NCBI GenBank assembly: GCA_945903275.1 | Contig: CAMDNW010000001.1 | Coordinates: forward strand, 62,001 to 126,000 | Source of the DNA: Thermoflexus hugenholtzii JAD2 | GTDB taxonomy: Bacteria > Chloroflexota > Dehalococcoidia > UBA2979 | Direction of reading: 5' to 3' | Length of the DNA stretch: 64,000 bases | Part shown: positions 44,502-53,341 of the stretch, one piece after another | Layout: each line of letters starts with the position of its first letter | Position numbering within the stretch: the stretch's first letter is position 1 | Translations under genes and position numbers: made by a program | Notes under the pieces: generated by a model | Databases searched by the model: none | Told to the model about the DNA's origin: nothing | The model's input: the letters and a program-made list of their open reading frames with translations, nothing else

Positions 44502-46532
44502 ATGCGAGTACCTTCCCTGAAGAGCGCACAGGCGCTCCCGCTGCCCCGCTGGGGTGAGATACAGGGCACGGCCCGCGCGTTCGGGTGGCAACGCGGCGCC
44601 ATCAGCGGCATTGTCCTGCTGACATCGAGCATTATCGGCTACCAAGCATACGAGCGCTGGGGGCCTGCCGAGGCTACTCCGGCGCCCACGGTGCAAACCG
44701 CGACTGCAGCGCGCCGCTCGATTGTCGAACGCGCCTCGCTGCCAGGAACGGTGGGCGCAGCCCGTCAGGCGCGCATGGCGTTTGCCTCTACTACGACCGG
44801 CACCAATCTCAGTGGCCGCGTGGAGAGCATATCCGTCAAGACTGGCGATACGGTGAAGATTGGTCAGGAACTGGCGAGGATGAATACAACCTCGCTCGAT
44901 CTCTCGGTTCAGAGTGCGGAGTCCGCACTCCTAGTGGCACAACTGCGGATGCAGCAACTGATCGCAGGCGCGCTTCCGCAGGAAGTCGCCACGCTGCAGC
45001 AGTCCGTGATCAATGTGTCCTCGACGCTCGCGAGAGCCGAGAACGACTTGAAGACATTGGTTGATGGCCCGACACCGGCCGACATTGCCAGCGCAACACA
45101 GACATATCTTACTGCCCAGAACAGCCTGACGACGGCACAGGCGTCACTGGACGCGATTCAGATGCGTGCATCGGCGGCATCTCAGATCGTGCCAACCCAG
45201 ACCAGTCTCGACCAGATGAACGCTCAACGATTGCGCGCGCAGTCAGATATTGATGCCGCACTTGCGACGGTCGACTCGCGGCAGATGCCGCAAATCACCC
45301 ATTCGGCGCTGACAGACCTCTTAAATTTGGTGCGCGGTCGGTGTGGCCTGCTGGGCAACCGCGATCAGTGTGCGACACTCGCGATGTCCGCTACCGGCAT
45401 GACTGAGCTGGTGACCTCGATTAATACTCGCACGGCGACGCGCCCAACAGACTTTGGCCCATCGCTCGTGCGCTACACGGAAGCAGTGAGCAGCGCGGCC
45501 TATGCCGCGCTGCTGCAGGCGGCATTCCAGTTGGTGCAGGCGGAAGCGGCGCTGCCAGGACTGGCGAGCCGAGTTAATGATCTGGTGCAGGCGCAGTCGG
45601 GCTCCTCCGGATTCCCAACCAATGACGCTGTCACCAGCGCGCAGCGAACGCGCGATGCGGCGAAGCAGGGATTGATCACGGCTCGTGAGAAGCTCGATAA
45701 GCTTGTCGCCGGGCCGACCACTACCGATGCCTTGATCGGCCGCAATGCCGTTGAGGCCGCACGCGCGGCGCTGACTTCTGCGACCGTGAAGCGCGACGAG
45801 GCACTCGGTGGCCCGCTGCCTCTCGATCTCGCGATTCAGGAGCAGTCGCTGCGACAAGCCACGGTGAACATGCGCAAGGCTATCGACGAGCGGGTTGGGG
45901 CGGTCATTGTCGCGCCATTCGATGGCGTGGTCGGCACGATCACGATGAACGTCGGCGAGGCCACCGGTTCTGGCGCGATCATCCTGATCGACCCCCTGTC
46001 GATGCAGTTGAACGCAACCTCGCAGGAGGCTGATGTTGGTCGGCTCAAGGTCGGTCAGAACGTGTCTTTGACCTTTGACGCCTACCGGGGCCCGATTGTA
46101 ACCGGCCGGATCGCCTCCGTTGCGCCCGCTGCAGAAGTAACGCAGGGCGTGCCGAGTTACGCGGTGGTCGTCGAGGTGACGCGAGGCGTGCAGGGGGCGC
46201 AACGCACCTCCACAGTGAATCTGCTTGCCGGCATGGCCGGTTCGGCCTCGGTCGAGATTAATCGCAACGACAACGTGCTCGCCGTCCCATCGCGCGCTGT
46301 GCGGCGGCAAGGGCGGGGCCAAGTGATCGAGGTGATGGTCAATGGGAAACCGGAGATGCGCACCGTGCGTTCCGGTGTCTCCGATGGCACGTTCACGCAA
46401 ATCCTCGAAGGGATCGCCGAGGGCGATATCGTGACCATTCCGACAGCGGTCACTACGACCTCAGCGGTCGGCACTGGCGGTCAGCAGCAAGGTGCTCCGG
46501 GCGTCATCGTGGTGCCCGGCAAGGCGCAGTAG
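44502..46532 (+). CDS. Efflux transporter periplasmic adaptor (HlyD/MacA family), unusually long
   Basis: 676-aa membrane-fusion-type protein. One N-terminal membrane segment (AISGIVLLTSSIIGYQAYERW), a first lipoyl/beta-barrel half (ERASLPGTVGAARQARMAF, VESISVKTGDTVKIGQELARM), then about 330 residues rich in Ala/Gln/Ser, predicted coiled coil (SLDLSVQSAESALLVAQLRM to EAARAALTSATVKRDEA), and the returning barrel (VIVAPFDGVVGTITMNVGEATG, LKVGQNVSLTFDAY). The hairpin is much longer than in MacA (about 370 aa total). ATG 44502 has GAGGAG 7 nt upstream. It opens a four-gene operon with a MacB-type ATPase and permease. Confidence 0.88.
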   Translation: MRVPSLKSAQALPLPRWGEIQGTARAFGWQRGAISGIVLLTSSIIGYQAYERWGPAEATPAPTVQTATAARRSIVERASLPGTVGAARQARMAFASTTTGTNLSGRVESISVKTGDTVKIGQELARMNTTSLDLSVQSAESALLVAQLRMQQLIAGALPQEVATLQQSVINVSSTLARAENDLKTLVDGPTPADIASATQTYLTAQNSLTTAQASLDAIQMRASAASQIVPTQTSLDQMNAQRLRAQSDIDAALATVDSRQMPQITHSALTDLLNLVRGRCGLLGNRDQCATLAMSATGMTELVTSINTRTATRPTDFGPSLVRYTEAVSSAAYAALLQAAFQLVQAEAALPGLASRVNDLVQAQSGSSGFPTNDAVTSAQRTRDAAKQGLITAREKLDKLVAGPTTTDALIGRNAVEAARAALTSATVKRDEALGGPLPLDLAIQEQSLRQATVNMRKAIDERVGAVIVAPFDGVVGTITMNVGEATGSGAIILIDPLSMQLNATSQEADVGRLKVGQNVSLTFDAYRGPIVTGRIASVAPAAEVTQGVPSYAVVVEVTRGVQGAQRTSTVNLLAGMAGSASVEINRNDNVLAVPSRAVRRQGRGQVIEVMVNGKPEMRTVRSGVSDGTFTQILEGIAEGDIVTIPTAVTTTSAVGTGGQQQGAPGVIVVPGKAQ

Positions 46533-46540
46533 GGCGGCAC

Positions 46541-47341
46541 ATGAACTGCAAGACGATCATCCGTGTGCGCGACCTGACGAAGTCGTACCGCCTTGGCGAC
46601 GAGACAGTCTACGCGCTGGCCGGCGTGTCCCTTGATGTGGCCGAAGGCGAGTTCGTCGCGATCATGGGCGCGTCTGGTTCCGGCAAGTCGACGCTGATGA
46701 ACATTCTCGGCTGCCTCGACCGCCCGAGTTCCGGCGTCTACGAACTGGACGGCGTCGATGTCTCATCGATGGCGGATGATGACCTCTCCACCGTGCGGAA
46801 CCAGAAACTGGGCTTCGTTTTCCAGAGTTACAACTTGCTGCCGCGTATGCGGGCAGTAGAGCAGGTGATGGTGCCGCTGATCTACTCGAACGCACTCGAC
46901 CGTGAGGCGCGCGCGATTGAGGCGCTCACGCGCGTAGGCCTAGAGTCGCGCATTCACCACCGCCCGACTGAGATGTCCGGCGGTCAGCAGCAGCGCGTCG
47001 CGATCGCGCGGGCGCTGGTCACGAACCCGAGCGTCCTGCTTGCCGATGAGCCGACTGGGAACCTCGACAGCCGCGTGTCCGAAGAGATACTCGCGCTCCT
47101 GCAGCGGCTCAATGAGGAGTTTGGTGTCACGATCATGATGGTGACGCACGAATCTGATATTGCGGAATGTGCGACACGCACGGTGCAGATCGGGGATGGC
47201 CGCGTAGTCGGTGACCATCCTGTGGAGGCGCGACGGCGTGCGCGGCACGAAGTGGCCGTGGCACCTCCTCGAGCGTCGGCAGACGCGACCAGTTCAGTAG
47301 GGACAATCACAGCCGCTGCTCCGGCGGCAGGAAGCGTCTAG
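46541..47341 (+). CDS. MacB/LolD-type ABC transporter ATP-binding protein
   Basis: 266-aa ATPase with all motifs: Walker A GASGSGKSTLMN, Q-loop FVFQSYNLLPRM, signature MSGGQQQRVAIARAL, Walker B VLLADEPTGNLDS and H-loop MVTHESD. The last 45 residues form an Arg- then Ala/Ser-rich tail not needed for the fold. It starts 8 bp after the adaptor and ends 2 bp before the permease. It should power export of a drug, peptide or lipoprotein together with its neighbours. Confidence 0.94.
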   Translation: MNCKTIIRVRDLTKSYRLGDETVYALAGVSLDVAEGEFVAIMGASGSGKSTLMNILGCLDRPSSGVYELDGVDVSSMADDDLSTVRNQKLGFVFQSYNLLPRMRAVEQVMVPLIYSNALDREARAIEALTRVGLESRIHHRPTEMSGGQQQRVAIARALVTNPSVLLADEPTGNLDSRVSEEILALLQRLNEEFGVTIMMVTHESDIAECATRTVQIGDGRVVGDHPVEARRRARHEVAVAPPRASADATSSVGTITAAAPAAGSV

Positions 47342-47343
47342 AC

Positions 47344-48600
47344 ATGTCGTTCATCGACAGCCTTCGCGTAGCCATCGACTCTCTCAGCGCCCACCTCTTG
47401 CGTACGGTGCTTGCGATGCTCGGCCTGATTATCGGGGTCGGGGCCGTGATCACGCTGCTCGCGGTCGGCCGCGGCAGTCAGGATGACGTGCAACGCAACA
47501 TCCGGTCGCTGGGCGTCAATCTTCTCACTGTCCGCCCCGGCGCTCCGTCGACCGGAGGTATCCGCGCGGCGGCAGGGTCGCGCCCCACGTTGACGTATGA
47601 GGATGCACAGGCAATCGCCGCCCCGGGCGGCGTGGACAACGTCGGCGCAGTGAGTGTGGAGCAGAACATCGGGATTCAGATCGTAGTGCCGGGCGGGAGC
47701 AACTTTGCTACCCAGGCGATCGGCACCGACGAGTTCTACTCGATCGTCCGCAACACCCCGCTCGCGTCGGGCGAATTCTTCTATGAAGATCACCTCCGTA
47801 CGAATGCGATGGTGGTAGTGCTCGGCAGCAACATCGCGCAGACGCTGTTCGGTAGTCTCGACGCCCCCATCGGACAGCAGGTGCGGCTGAGCCTAGGACG
47901 AACGGGAGCTACGTTTACTGTGATTGGCGTGATGAGCAGCCGAGGAGGCACCGCGCTCGGCAACCTCGACGACCGCGTGCTCGTCCCGATTACGACGATG
48001 TCGCGGACGCTCGTCCGCTTCCGCGCGCCGACGGGCATTTTCGTCAGCACGATCAACGTGCAGACCACTCACCCGGACACCATGCCGCTGGTCGCTGAGA
48101 GCATCGGTGCACTGCTCCGCGAGCGGCACAAAGTGACCGAGGACGACTTTCAGGTGCAGAGCCAGCAGGATGCGATGGAGGCCGCCGCCGGCGTGGCACG
48201 GACGCAGTCCGTCCTGCTGGGCAGCATCGCGGGTATCTCGCTCGTCGTGGGCGGTATCGGGATCATGAATACGATGCTCGTCTCGGTGACGGAACGGACG
48301 CGCGAGATCGGTATCCGGCGTGCTGTCGGCGCACGGCAGCGCGACATCCTGATGCAGTTCCTGGTGGAGGCGATCCTTGTCTGCTGTGTCGGCGGATTGC
48401 TTGGCGCTGCGACTGGCATCGGCCTTTCGATGGCGGTCAACGGCCGCGAGATTCTCGGGCAGACCATGCACGCAAGGCTGACGCCAGATGCGGTGATACT
48501 GTCGCTGTTGGTCTCCATCGGGATAGGGATCTTCTTTGGTTTCTACCCGGCTGCGCGAGCCGCCCGCCTGCGGCCGATTGAGGCGCTGCGCTACGAATAA
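47344..48600 (+). CDS. MacB-type ABC transporter permease (FtsX superfamily)
   Basis: 418-aa permease. TM1 (LLRTVLAMLGLIIGVGAVITLLAVG) is followed by a large MacB-type extracytoplasmic domain (GSQDDVQRNIRSLGVNLLTV onward) and three C-terminal TMs, with the typical GGIGIMNTMLVSVTERTREIGIRRAVGA region and the terminal FFGFYPAARAARLRPIEALRYE. In MacB systems this protein acts by mechanotransmission rather than forming a through-channel. ATG 47344. Confidence 0.94.
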   Translation: MSFIDSLRVAIDSLSAHLLRTVLAMLGLIIGVGAVITLLAVGRGSQDDVQRNIRSLGVNLLTVRPGAPSTGGIRAAAGSRPTLTYEDAQAIAAPGGVDNVGAVSVEQNIGIQIVVPGGSNFATQAIGTDEFYSIVRNTPLASGEFFYEDHLRTNAMVVVLGSNIAQTLFGSLDAPIGQQVRLSLGRTGATFTVIGVMSSRGGTALGNLDDRVLVPITTMSRTLVRFRAPTGIFVSTINVQTTHPDTMPLVAESIGALLRERHKVTEDDFQVQSQQDAMEAAAGVARTQSVLLGSIAGISLVVGGIGIMNTMLVSVTERTREIGIRRAVGARQRDILMQFLVEAILVCCVGGLLGAATGIGLSMAVNGREILGQTMHARLTPDAVILSLLVSIGIGIFFGFYPAARAARLRPIEALRYE

Positions 48601-48632
48601 CGTCCGGCTCCGTGAGGTATTGAGAGGTTGCG

Positions 48633-49169
48633 ATGTACATCGGTTTCCGTAAGTTTCTCGGCGTGCTTGGCATCGTCGGGGTGGCGCTTGGCATCGTGTT
48701 CGGCTCGGGCGTGGCGGTTGGCCGGGGGCAGACCACTTTGGCGGCGCCTGCCGCTGCGACAGGTGTGGCCGCGGCTGGCGGCGGCGCGAGTGGCTCTGGC
48801 GGACTCGCTGCGGCCGCGGCCAACGGTGCTGCGGGCGGTGGGAGCGGTGATGGCCTCGTAACTGGCTCAGTCGAATCCGTTACGCCGACGTCGCTTGTGG
48901 TGAAGACAGCCGCAGGCCAGAACGTGGCGCTGACCGTCAACGCACAAACGATGGTGCGGAGGATCGAGGCCGGTGCGTTGCAGGATCTGAAAGCCGGTGA
49001 GCAGGTCGTCGTCACGCGTGACGCCTCGTCCGTCGCGACGGGCGTACAGGTAGTGCCACCCGGTGTGACGCTGCCGGGCGGCGGCGCTGGCCGAGGCGGC
49101 GCGGGGGCCAGCGGGAGTGCGATACCCAGTGGTACCGCCCCTGCGAAAGGGACGCCGCTCGCGCGCTAG
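48633..49169 (+). CDS. Gly/Ala-rich exported protein with DUF5666-like domain
   Basis: 178-aa protein. An N-terminal hydrophobic segment (FLGVLGIVGVALGIVFGSGVAVG) is followed by a Gly/Ala/Ser-rich stretch, a beta-rich core (LVTGSVESVTPTSLVVKTAA, VVTRDASS) like the small domain often found beside FtsX/MacB transporters, and a Gly-rich tail. Fourth gene of the efflux operon, 32 bp after the permease, so probably a surface accessory or a substrate of the pump (inference). Confidence 0.65.
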   Translation: MYIGFRKFLGVLGIVGVALGIVFGSGVAVGRGQTTLAAPAAATGVAAAGGGASGSGGLAAAAANGAAGGGSGDGLVTGSVESVTPTSLVVKTAAGQNVALTVNAQTMVRRIEAGALQDLKAGEQVVVTRDASSVATGVQVVPPGVTLPGGGAGRGGAGASGSAIPSGTAPAKGTPLAR

Positions 49170-49210
49170 GACGCCTGCGGTGTGTTCCAGATTTCCCGTG
49201 CGACAGCCAT

Positions 49211-49825
49211 GTGCAAATCGATAGCCTGTGCCAGTCACGGTGCATCGGGGTCGAGCCGCCGACCTGTTCCGTGCTCTACACGCCGCGCATTGACGACATG
49301 GCGCACGATCATGGCCCGGCGCATATGGGAGTTGTCGGTGCAGTACGCGCGCTCGACGCGGAGGTCGCGCTGCTCTCGCGAGCACTCGGCGGGCGGGCGC
49401 ACATTGTGCTCACGGCCGATCATGGACATCTTCGGGTGTCGCCCGGCGGGCGCTTGCGGATGGTGGCGGACAGCGAGGCTGGCCGGATGCTCGCAGACTC
49501 ATCGGGCGGCGATGCCCGCATACTCACGTTCCATCTGCGCTCAGATGCGATGCCTGCCGACTTCACGTGGGAGTTCGTGTACAGGCATGGCGAGCAGTTC
49601 GCACTGCTCACGCCCGATGACCTACAAGCACTCGGCCTCCTAGGGCCGGAACCGATCGGCGAGGCAGCGCGGAGGTGACTGGGGGGCCTTGTCGTGGTGG
49701 CCCTAGACGCCGACGTGCTCGAGTGGCGGACGCCGCGTGGACGGCCCGACCGGCGGCTGGAGTTGCCATCACACCACTCAGGGCTGACCGCCGCCGAGAT
49801 GAGCGTGCCGTTCATCCTAATCTAG
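49211..49825 (+). pseudogene. 3' remnant of a type I phosphodiesterase/nucleotide pyrophosphatase gene
   Basis: The frame shows the C-terminal half of an alkaline-phosphatase-superfamily enzyme: YTPRIDDMAHDHGP and IVLTADHGHLRVSPGG (metal-binding Asp/His), and after an in-frame TGA at 49676-49678 continues ALDADVLEWRTPRGRPDRRL and HHSGLTAAEMSVPFILI to the TAG at 49825. The TGA follows AARR, where CGA (Arg) to TGA would explain it. The N-terminal half with the catalytic Thr/Ser is missing upstream, and the start to about 49250 looks like unrelated sequence. Both losses indicate a decayed gene. Confidence 0.75.
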
Positions 49826-49831
49826 CGAGAT

Positions 49832-50194
49832 CTAACGGGCGCGTCGCCGCAGTTCGAGCAGCGCGCGACGCTCACCATCGAACACACGCGCCACGACGTT
49901 GCTGAGTACCTCGAAGTACGTAGTCTCCGAAGCGCCTGACCCACCCATGCTCTCGGCGGTATAGATGCCGTCGTCGAGGTCATCGAGGCGGTACCGGAGC
50001 ATCCGGCCGCCCTCATCCGGAGTGGCAACTTCGTCCTGTGACTCTATAGGCACGTGTCGTACGCCGTTCCCAGATGGATAGACGCGAGTGAGGAGCCCGG
50101 TCGAGATGCCTGAGCGGTACTCGGTTGTGATGTGTGGCGCAGCGATGCGTTGTACCGTGCGGACAAGGTTGAGGCCGGCGATATCAAGATTCAT
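49832..50194 (-). CDS. Conserved-looking hypothetical protein, 120 aa
   Basis: I do not recognise this protein. It is soluble, has no signal peptide, and looks like a small alpha/beta domain: MNLDIAGLNLVRTVQRIAAP, GISTGLLTRVYPSGNGVRHV, RMLRYRLDDLDDGIYTAESM, and a C-terminal helix VARVFDGERRALLELRRRAR. Start set at ATG 50194 because TACAAT lies 6 nt upstream; the longer open frame to 50515 is antisense shadow of the dehydrogenase in another frame. It abuts the phosphodiesterase remnant tail-to-tail (6 bp). Confidence 0.6.
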   Translation of the reverse strand: MNLDIAGLNLVRTVQRIAAPHITTEYRSGISTGLLTRVYPSGNGVRHVPIESQDEVATPDEGGRMLRYRLDDLDDGIYTAESMGGSGASETTYFEVLSNVVARVFDGERRALLELRRRAR

Positions 50195-50200
50195 ATGGCG

Positions 50201-50206
50201 ATTGTA
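50201..50206 (-). promoter_or_regulatory. -10 box TACAAT, leaderless promoter of the 120-aa gene
   Basis: TACAAT on the minus strand, 6 nt before the ATG; its first three bases are the end of the 50204-50223 hairpin. Confidence 0.45.
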
Positions 50207-50223
50207 GGAGCAGGCGCTCCTAC
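50204..50223 (-). terminator. Hairpin after the 2-hydroxyacid dehydrogenase gene
   Basis: GTAGGAGC (50204-50211) pairs perfectly with GCTCCTAC (50216-50223), 4-nt loop, two bases beyond the dehydrogenase stop. It overlaps the next gene's -10 box. Confidence 0.55.
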
Positions 50224-50225
50224 GG

Positions 50226-51248
50226 CTAGTAGCCTCGCGTCGTGTCGACCATGAATGACAGTGGTTCGCCTCGGAGATAGCGGGTGAGGTTCTCGCAGAA
50301 CACCTCGACGGTGCGATCATAGTAACGGTCGGTGCCCGCCGCGACATGCGGCGAGAGCACGATGTTGTCGAGGTCCCACAGCGGCGAGTCGGCGGCCAGC
50401 GGCTCCCGCGTGAACACATCGAGCGCCGCGCCTGCAATTGTCTGCGCCTGCAGCGCCTCCACCAGCGCAGCGTCGTCGATGAGTGAGCCGCGGGCGACGT
50501 TGATGAGTACGCCATCCGGCCGCATCGCGGCGAGCGCGCGCGCGTCGATGAGATGCCGGGTCTCTGCGGTCGCAGGCGCGGCTAGCACGACGAAGTCGCT
50601 CGCCCCAAGTAGGTAATCGAGGTCGGCGGGCGGCATGGCCTCGTCGACTAGCGGGTGCGGCCCGCGCACGGTGAATGACCGGCGGATCCCGAGGATGCGG
50701 CACCCGAATGGCTTGAGCCGCCTGGCTACCTCGGTGCCGATCGCGCCGAGACCGATGATGCCGATGGTGCAGGTGGCGAGTTCGCGCGGCATGTAGCGAC
50801 GATAATTGTGCGCCTGCTGGTCGCGGAAGGTCTGCGGCCAGCCCTTGGCAAACATCAGTATCGCGGTGAGTACCCACTCTGCGATTGGGCCAGCGGACAT
50901 ATCGCCGATGGTAGTGAAGGTGATTCCGGCGGCGCGGGCTGGGTCGATATGCTCCGCACCGGCTTGTGTCAGTTGTACCCAGCGCAAATGTGGTGCGACC
51001 TGTGTCAGGTCAAGGCTGGGAATCATCCCGGCCCACGCTGCGAGTATGACTTCGGCGTCCGTCAGTGCAGCAACGAGTTCCGCGTCAGGCACGGCTGACT
51101 GGAGTTCGCTCGGATACGGCAACCGCCTGCCGAACGTGGCGCGTGTGCCTGCCGCGAGCGTGCGGACGCGGAGCGATGGCGCCGCACCCTCGATGCGGCG
51201 TGCCAGCGCAGGGTCAAGGTCGAGCGTGACGACGATCTCGATGGTCAT
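50226..51248 (-). CDS. D-2-hydroxyacid dehydrogenase
   Basis: 340-aa NAD(P)-dependent oxidoreductase of the D-isomer-specific family. Nucleotide-binding motif TIGIIGLGAIGTEVARRLKP, catalytic Arg in LINVARGSLIDDAALVEAL, Glu in DVFTREPLAADSPLWDL and His in LSPHVAAGTDRYYDR. The N-terminal part (residues 1-90) is typical of the GyaR/phosphoglycerate dehydrogenase-like members but the substrate is not evident. ATG 51248; TACCGT lies 8 nt upstream. Single gene, divergent from the amidase. Confidence 0.9.
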   Translation of the reverse strand: MTIEIVVTLDLDPALARRIEGAAPSLRVRTLAAGTRATFGRRLPYPSELQSAVPDAELVAALTDAEVILAAWAGMIPSLDLTQVAPHLRWVQLTQAGAEHIDPARAAGITFTTIGDMSAGPIAEWVLTAILMFAKGWPQTFRDQQAHNYRRYMPRELATCTIGIIGLGAIGTEVARRLKPFGCRILGIRRSFTVRGPHPLVDEAMPPADLDYLLGASDFVVLAAPATAETRHLIDARALAAMRPDGVLINVARGSLIDDAALVEALQAQTIAGAALDVFTREPLAADSPLWDLDNIVLSPHVAAGTDRYYDRTVEVFCENLTRYLRGEPLSFMVDTTRGY

Positions 51249-51346
51249 GGAGTATCACGGTACCGCCGGGAGCCATTGACGGGCACCCCCGGGACTGTTC
51301 GTATGGTTTGGTCACGGCGCACTGGGCGCGCAGACGCGGAGGCCTG

Positions 51347-52381
51347 ATGCGCCTGAGCCTGCTCGGGCTGATGTGTGCGCTGTTGCTTGGCGGTTGCGGG
51401 GCCGAGGCGTCTGCACGCGCCGAGGTCGCTGCCGCGAGTACCGGTATTGCGACGCCCGCTGCATCCACCGCTATGCCCGTGGAAGTAACCGCGACGCCCA
51501 CTCCGGCTCCTGCCACAGCGACTCTCATGCCGCCGCCTGCACCGCAGGCCGCGCCTGTCGTACAGGTGGTAGTGCTGCAGGCACCGAAAGACCCGACAAC
51601 GATCACGCCGTTGTCGCGCACGTCCGGCGACCGGATCCGCACGGTCGTGATCGACCCCGGACATGCTGAGGATGAAGTCGGCGCGGCAGCGAGCGGTGTC
51701 GTCGAAAAGCACTCGAACCTCGAGATGGCGTTCCGCGTCGAGGCGCTGCTGGCGGCGCAGGGCGTGCGCGTGATCCTGACGCGCCGCGCCGACGAGCGCG
51801 CGTACACGGGGCAGGCGATCTCCGGATTCAGCGCGACTCGCCGCGACCTCCAGGCCCGCATCGACCTCGCGAACGACAGCCGGGCCGATCTGTTCATCTC
51901 GATCCACTCCAATGGCTCCTTGAGCGGTGCCGACCGGGGAGTCGAGACCTACTACAACAGCCAGCGGCCGTTCTCCGACCAAAACCGCATGCTCGCTGCG
52001 ACGCTCCAATCGAGCGTGGTGAGCGAGATGGCTGATGCTGGCTATCCGGCTGTCGATCGCGGACACAAAGCCGACACCTGCCTGCGTGCCTTTCAGGGTC
52101 GCTGCTTCCCGCTGTTTGTCCTCGGCCCCGCACGAGTGACGACTCGCGATGAGGTGATCCAGCGCGGCGGCAGCCTGGACACGCTCGGGTTCACGACGGT
52201 GCAGACGGCGACGACCAGCCGCGCTACGGAGATGCCCGGCGCGCTTGTAGAACTACTGTTCGTCAGCAGCCCCGAGGACGCCGCCCTGCTCCGCGGTGAA
52301 GACTCGCGCGCTGCCCTCGCGCGCGGCGTCGCACGAGGCATCCTCGAGTTTCTGCGCACCACGCCGCCTCGGGCTGGCTGA
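51347..52381 (+). CDS. N-acetylmuramoyl-L-alanine amidase lipoprotein
   Basis: 344-aa cell-wall hydrolase (Amidase_3). Signal peptide with lipobox LLLGGCG, an Ala/Thr/Pro linker, and the zinc amidase domain: VVIDPGHAEDEVGAAASG (His), VEKHSNLEMAFRVEALL (Glu), DLFISIHSNGS (His) and a C-terminal PGALVELLFVSSPEDAALL with the catalytic Glu. It cleaves the amide between muramic acid and the stem peptide. ATG 51347 with GGAGG 6 nt upstream. It is 2 bp from the deacetylase gene, forming a cell-wall pair. Confidence 0.9.
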   Translation: MRLSLLGLMCALLLGGCGAEASARAEVAAASTGIATPAASTAMPVEVTATPTPAPATATLMPPPAPQAAPVVQVVVLQAPKDPTTITPLSRTSGDRIRTVVIDPGHAEDEVGAAASGVVEKHSNLEMAFRVEALLAAQGVRVILTRRADERAYTGQAISGFSATRRDLQARIDLANDSRADLFISIHSNGSLSGADRGVETYYNSQRPFSDQNRMLAATLQSSVVSEMADAGYPAVDRGHKADTCLRAFQGRCFPLFVLGPARVTTRDEVIQRGGSLDTLGFTTVQTATTSRATEMPGALVELLFVSSPEDAALLRGEDSRAALARGVARGILEFLRTTPPRAG

Positions 52382-52383
52382 CA

Positions 52384-53268
52384 ATGGCACGCCATCTGGT
52401 ACGCCTCGGCCTCGTGTTCGCCGCCGCGCTCGGATCGCTGGGGCTCGGCTGCGCGCGCGGAGCAATCCCGCCCGCATCGGTGCCTCCGCCAGCCGCCACT
52501 GCCGAGGCGACAGCTACCTCGATACACGAGCACGTGCTCTCGACCGCAACTGCTACCACTCCGGCTCCAACACCAACTTCGACCGGCACCGCCATCGCTG
52601 CGCCGGTCGCACGGGCTGCGGTGGCGGTGCCGGCCGGGATAGCAGCGCGCGTTGTTGACCGCTGGCCGACCGAACGGCGGTTCATCGCGTTGTCGTTTGA
52701 TGCGGGATCGGATGCCGGGTACACGGCGCAGATCTTGGATACGCTGCGCGAGCATCGGGTACTCGTTAGTTTCGGTATGACGGGCCACTGGGCGGAGCAG
52801 TATCCCGATCTGATGCGCCGCATCGTGGCAGACGGCCATCACCTCATAAACCACACGTATGATCACGGCTCGTTCACCGGGGTGTCGACTGGACGAGGCC
52901 CGCAGACCTCGGCGCAGCGCCACGACCAACTCCGCCGTACCGAGGAAACAGCGCGCCGGCTCACCGGCGCGGAGATGCGACCGTACTTTCGCCCGCCTTA
53001 TGGCGACTACGATGCCTCGGTGAACGCCGATATAGCCACCGTGGGCTATCACTACAACGTGATGTGGACGGTGGACTCACTTGGCTGGAACGGCCTCTCC
53101 GCTTCCGGCATCGTCCAGCGGTGCCTCGCGCGGGCGGAGCCGGGCGCGATCCTCATCTTCCATGTCGGTGCGCAGTCGCAAGACGGTCCGGCGCTTCCGG
53201 CGCTCCTCGATGGCCTCAAGCAGCAGGGCTACAGCTTCGGCACCGTGGCGCAATTGATCGAGGGCTGA
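52384..53268 (+). CDS. Polysaccharide deacetylase (NodB domain) lipoprotein
   Basis: 294-aa exported enzyme. Lipobox SLGLGCARG, a long Thr/Pro/Ala linker, and a carbohydrate esterase 4 domain: motif 1 IALSFDAGSDAGYT, where the usual second Asp of FDDG is Ala, motif 2 NHTYDHGSF (metal His pair), motif 3 RPPYGDYD, then WTVDSLGWNG and ILIFHVG. Because motif 1 is altered, metal binding or activity may differ; deacetylases with FDxG variants in the FDAGSD form do exist. Likely acts on peptidoglycan or a surface glycan beside the amidase. Confidence 0.88.
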   Translation: MARHLVRLGLVFAAALGSLGLGCARGAIPPASVPPPAATAEATATSIHEHVLSTATATTPAPTPTSTGTAIAAPVARAAVAVPAGIAARVVDRWPTERRFIALSFDAGSDAGYTAQILDTLREHRVLVSFGMTGHWAEQYPDLMRRIVADGHHLINHTYDHGSFTGVSTGRGPQTSAQRHDQLRRTEETARRLTGAEMRPYFRPPYGDYDASVNADIATVGYHYNVMWTVDSLGWNGLSASGIVQRCLARAEPGAILIFHVGAQSQDGPALPALLDGLKQQGYSFGTVAQLIEG

Positions 53269-53299
53269 CGTGGTGGGGGTGGGCTGAAGCTCCCCAACC

Positions 53300-53305
53300 T
53301 ATACT
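53300..53305 (+). promoter_or_regulatory. -10 box TATACT of the lemA-htpX unit
   Basis: TATACT about 36 nt upstream of the lemA ATG; an AAGGAGG ribosome-binding site (about 53329-53335) lies in the resulting leader. Confidence 0.5.
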
Positions 53306-53341
53306 TACCTGTCGTATCGCCTGATTGCCAAGGAGGCCCCG

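Noticed and set aside
45321-46400. 359-codon frame antisense to the efflux adaptor
   Set aside because: Arg/His-rich mirror frame without motifs; lies wholly inside a convincing sense gene.
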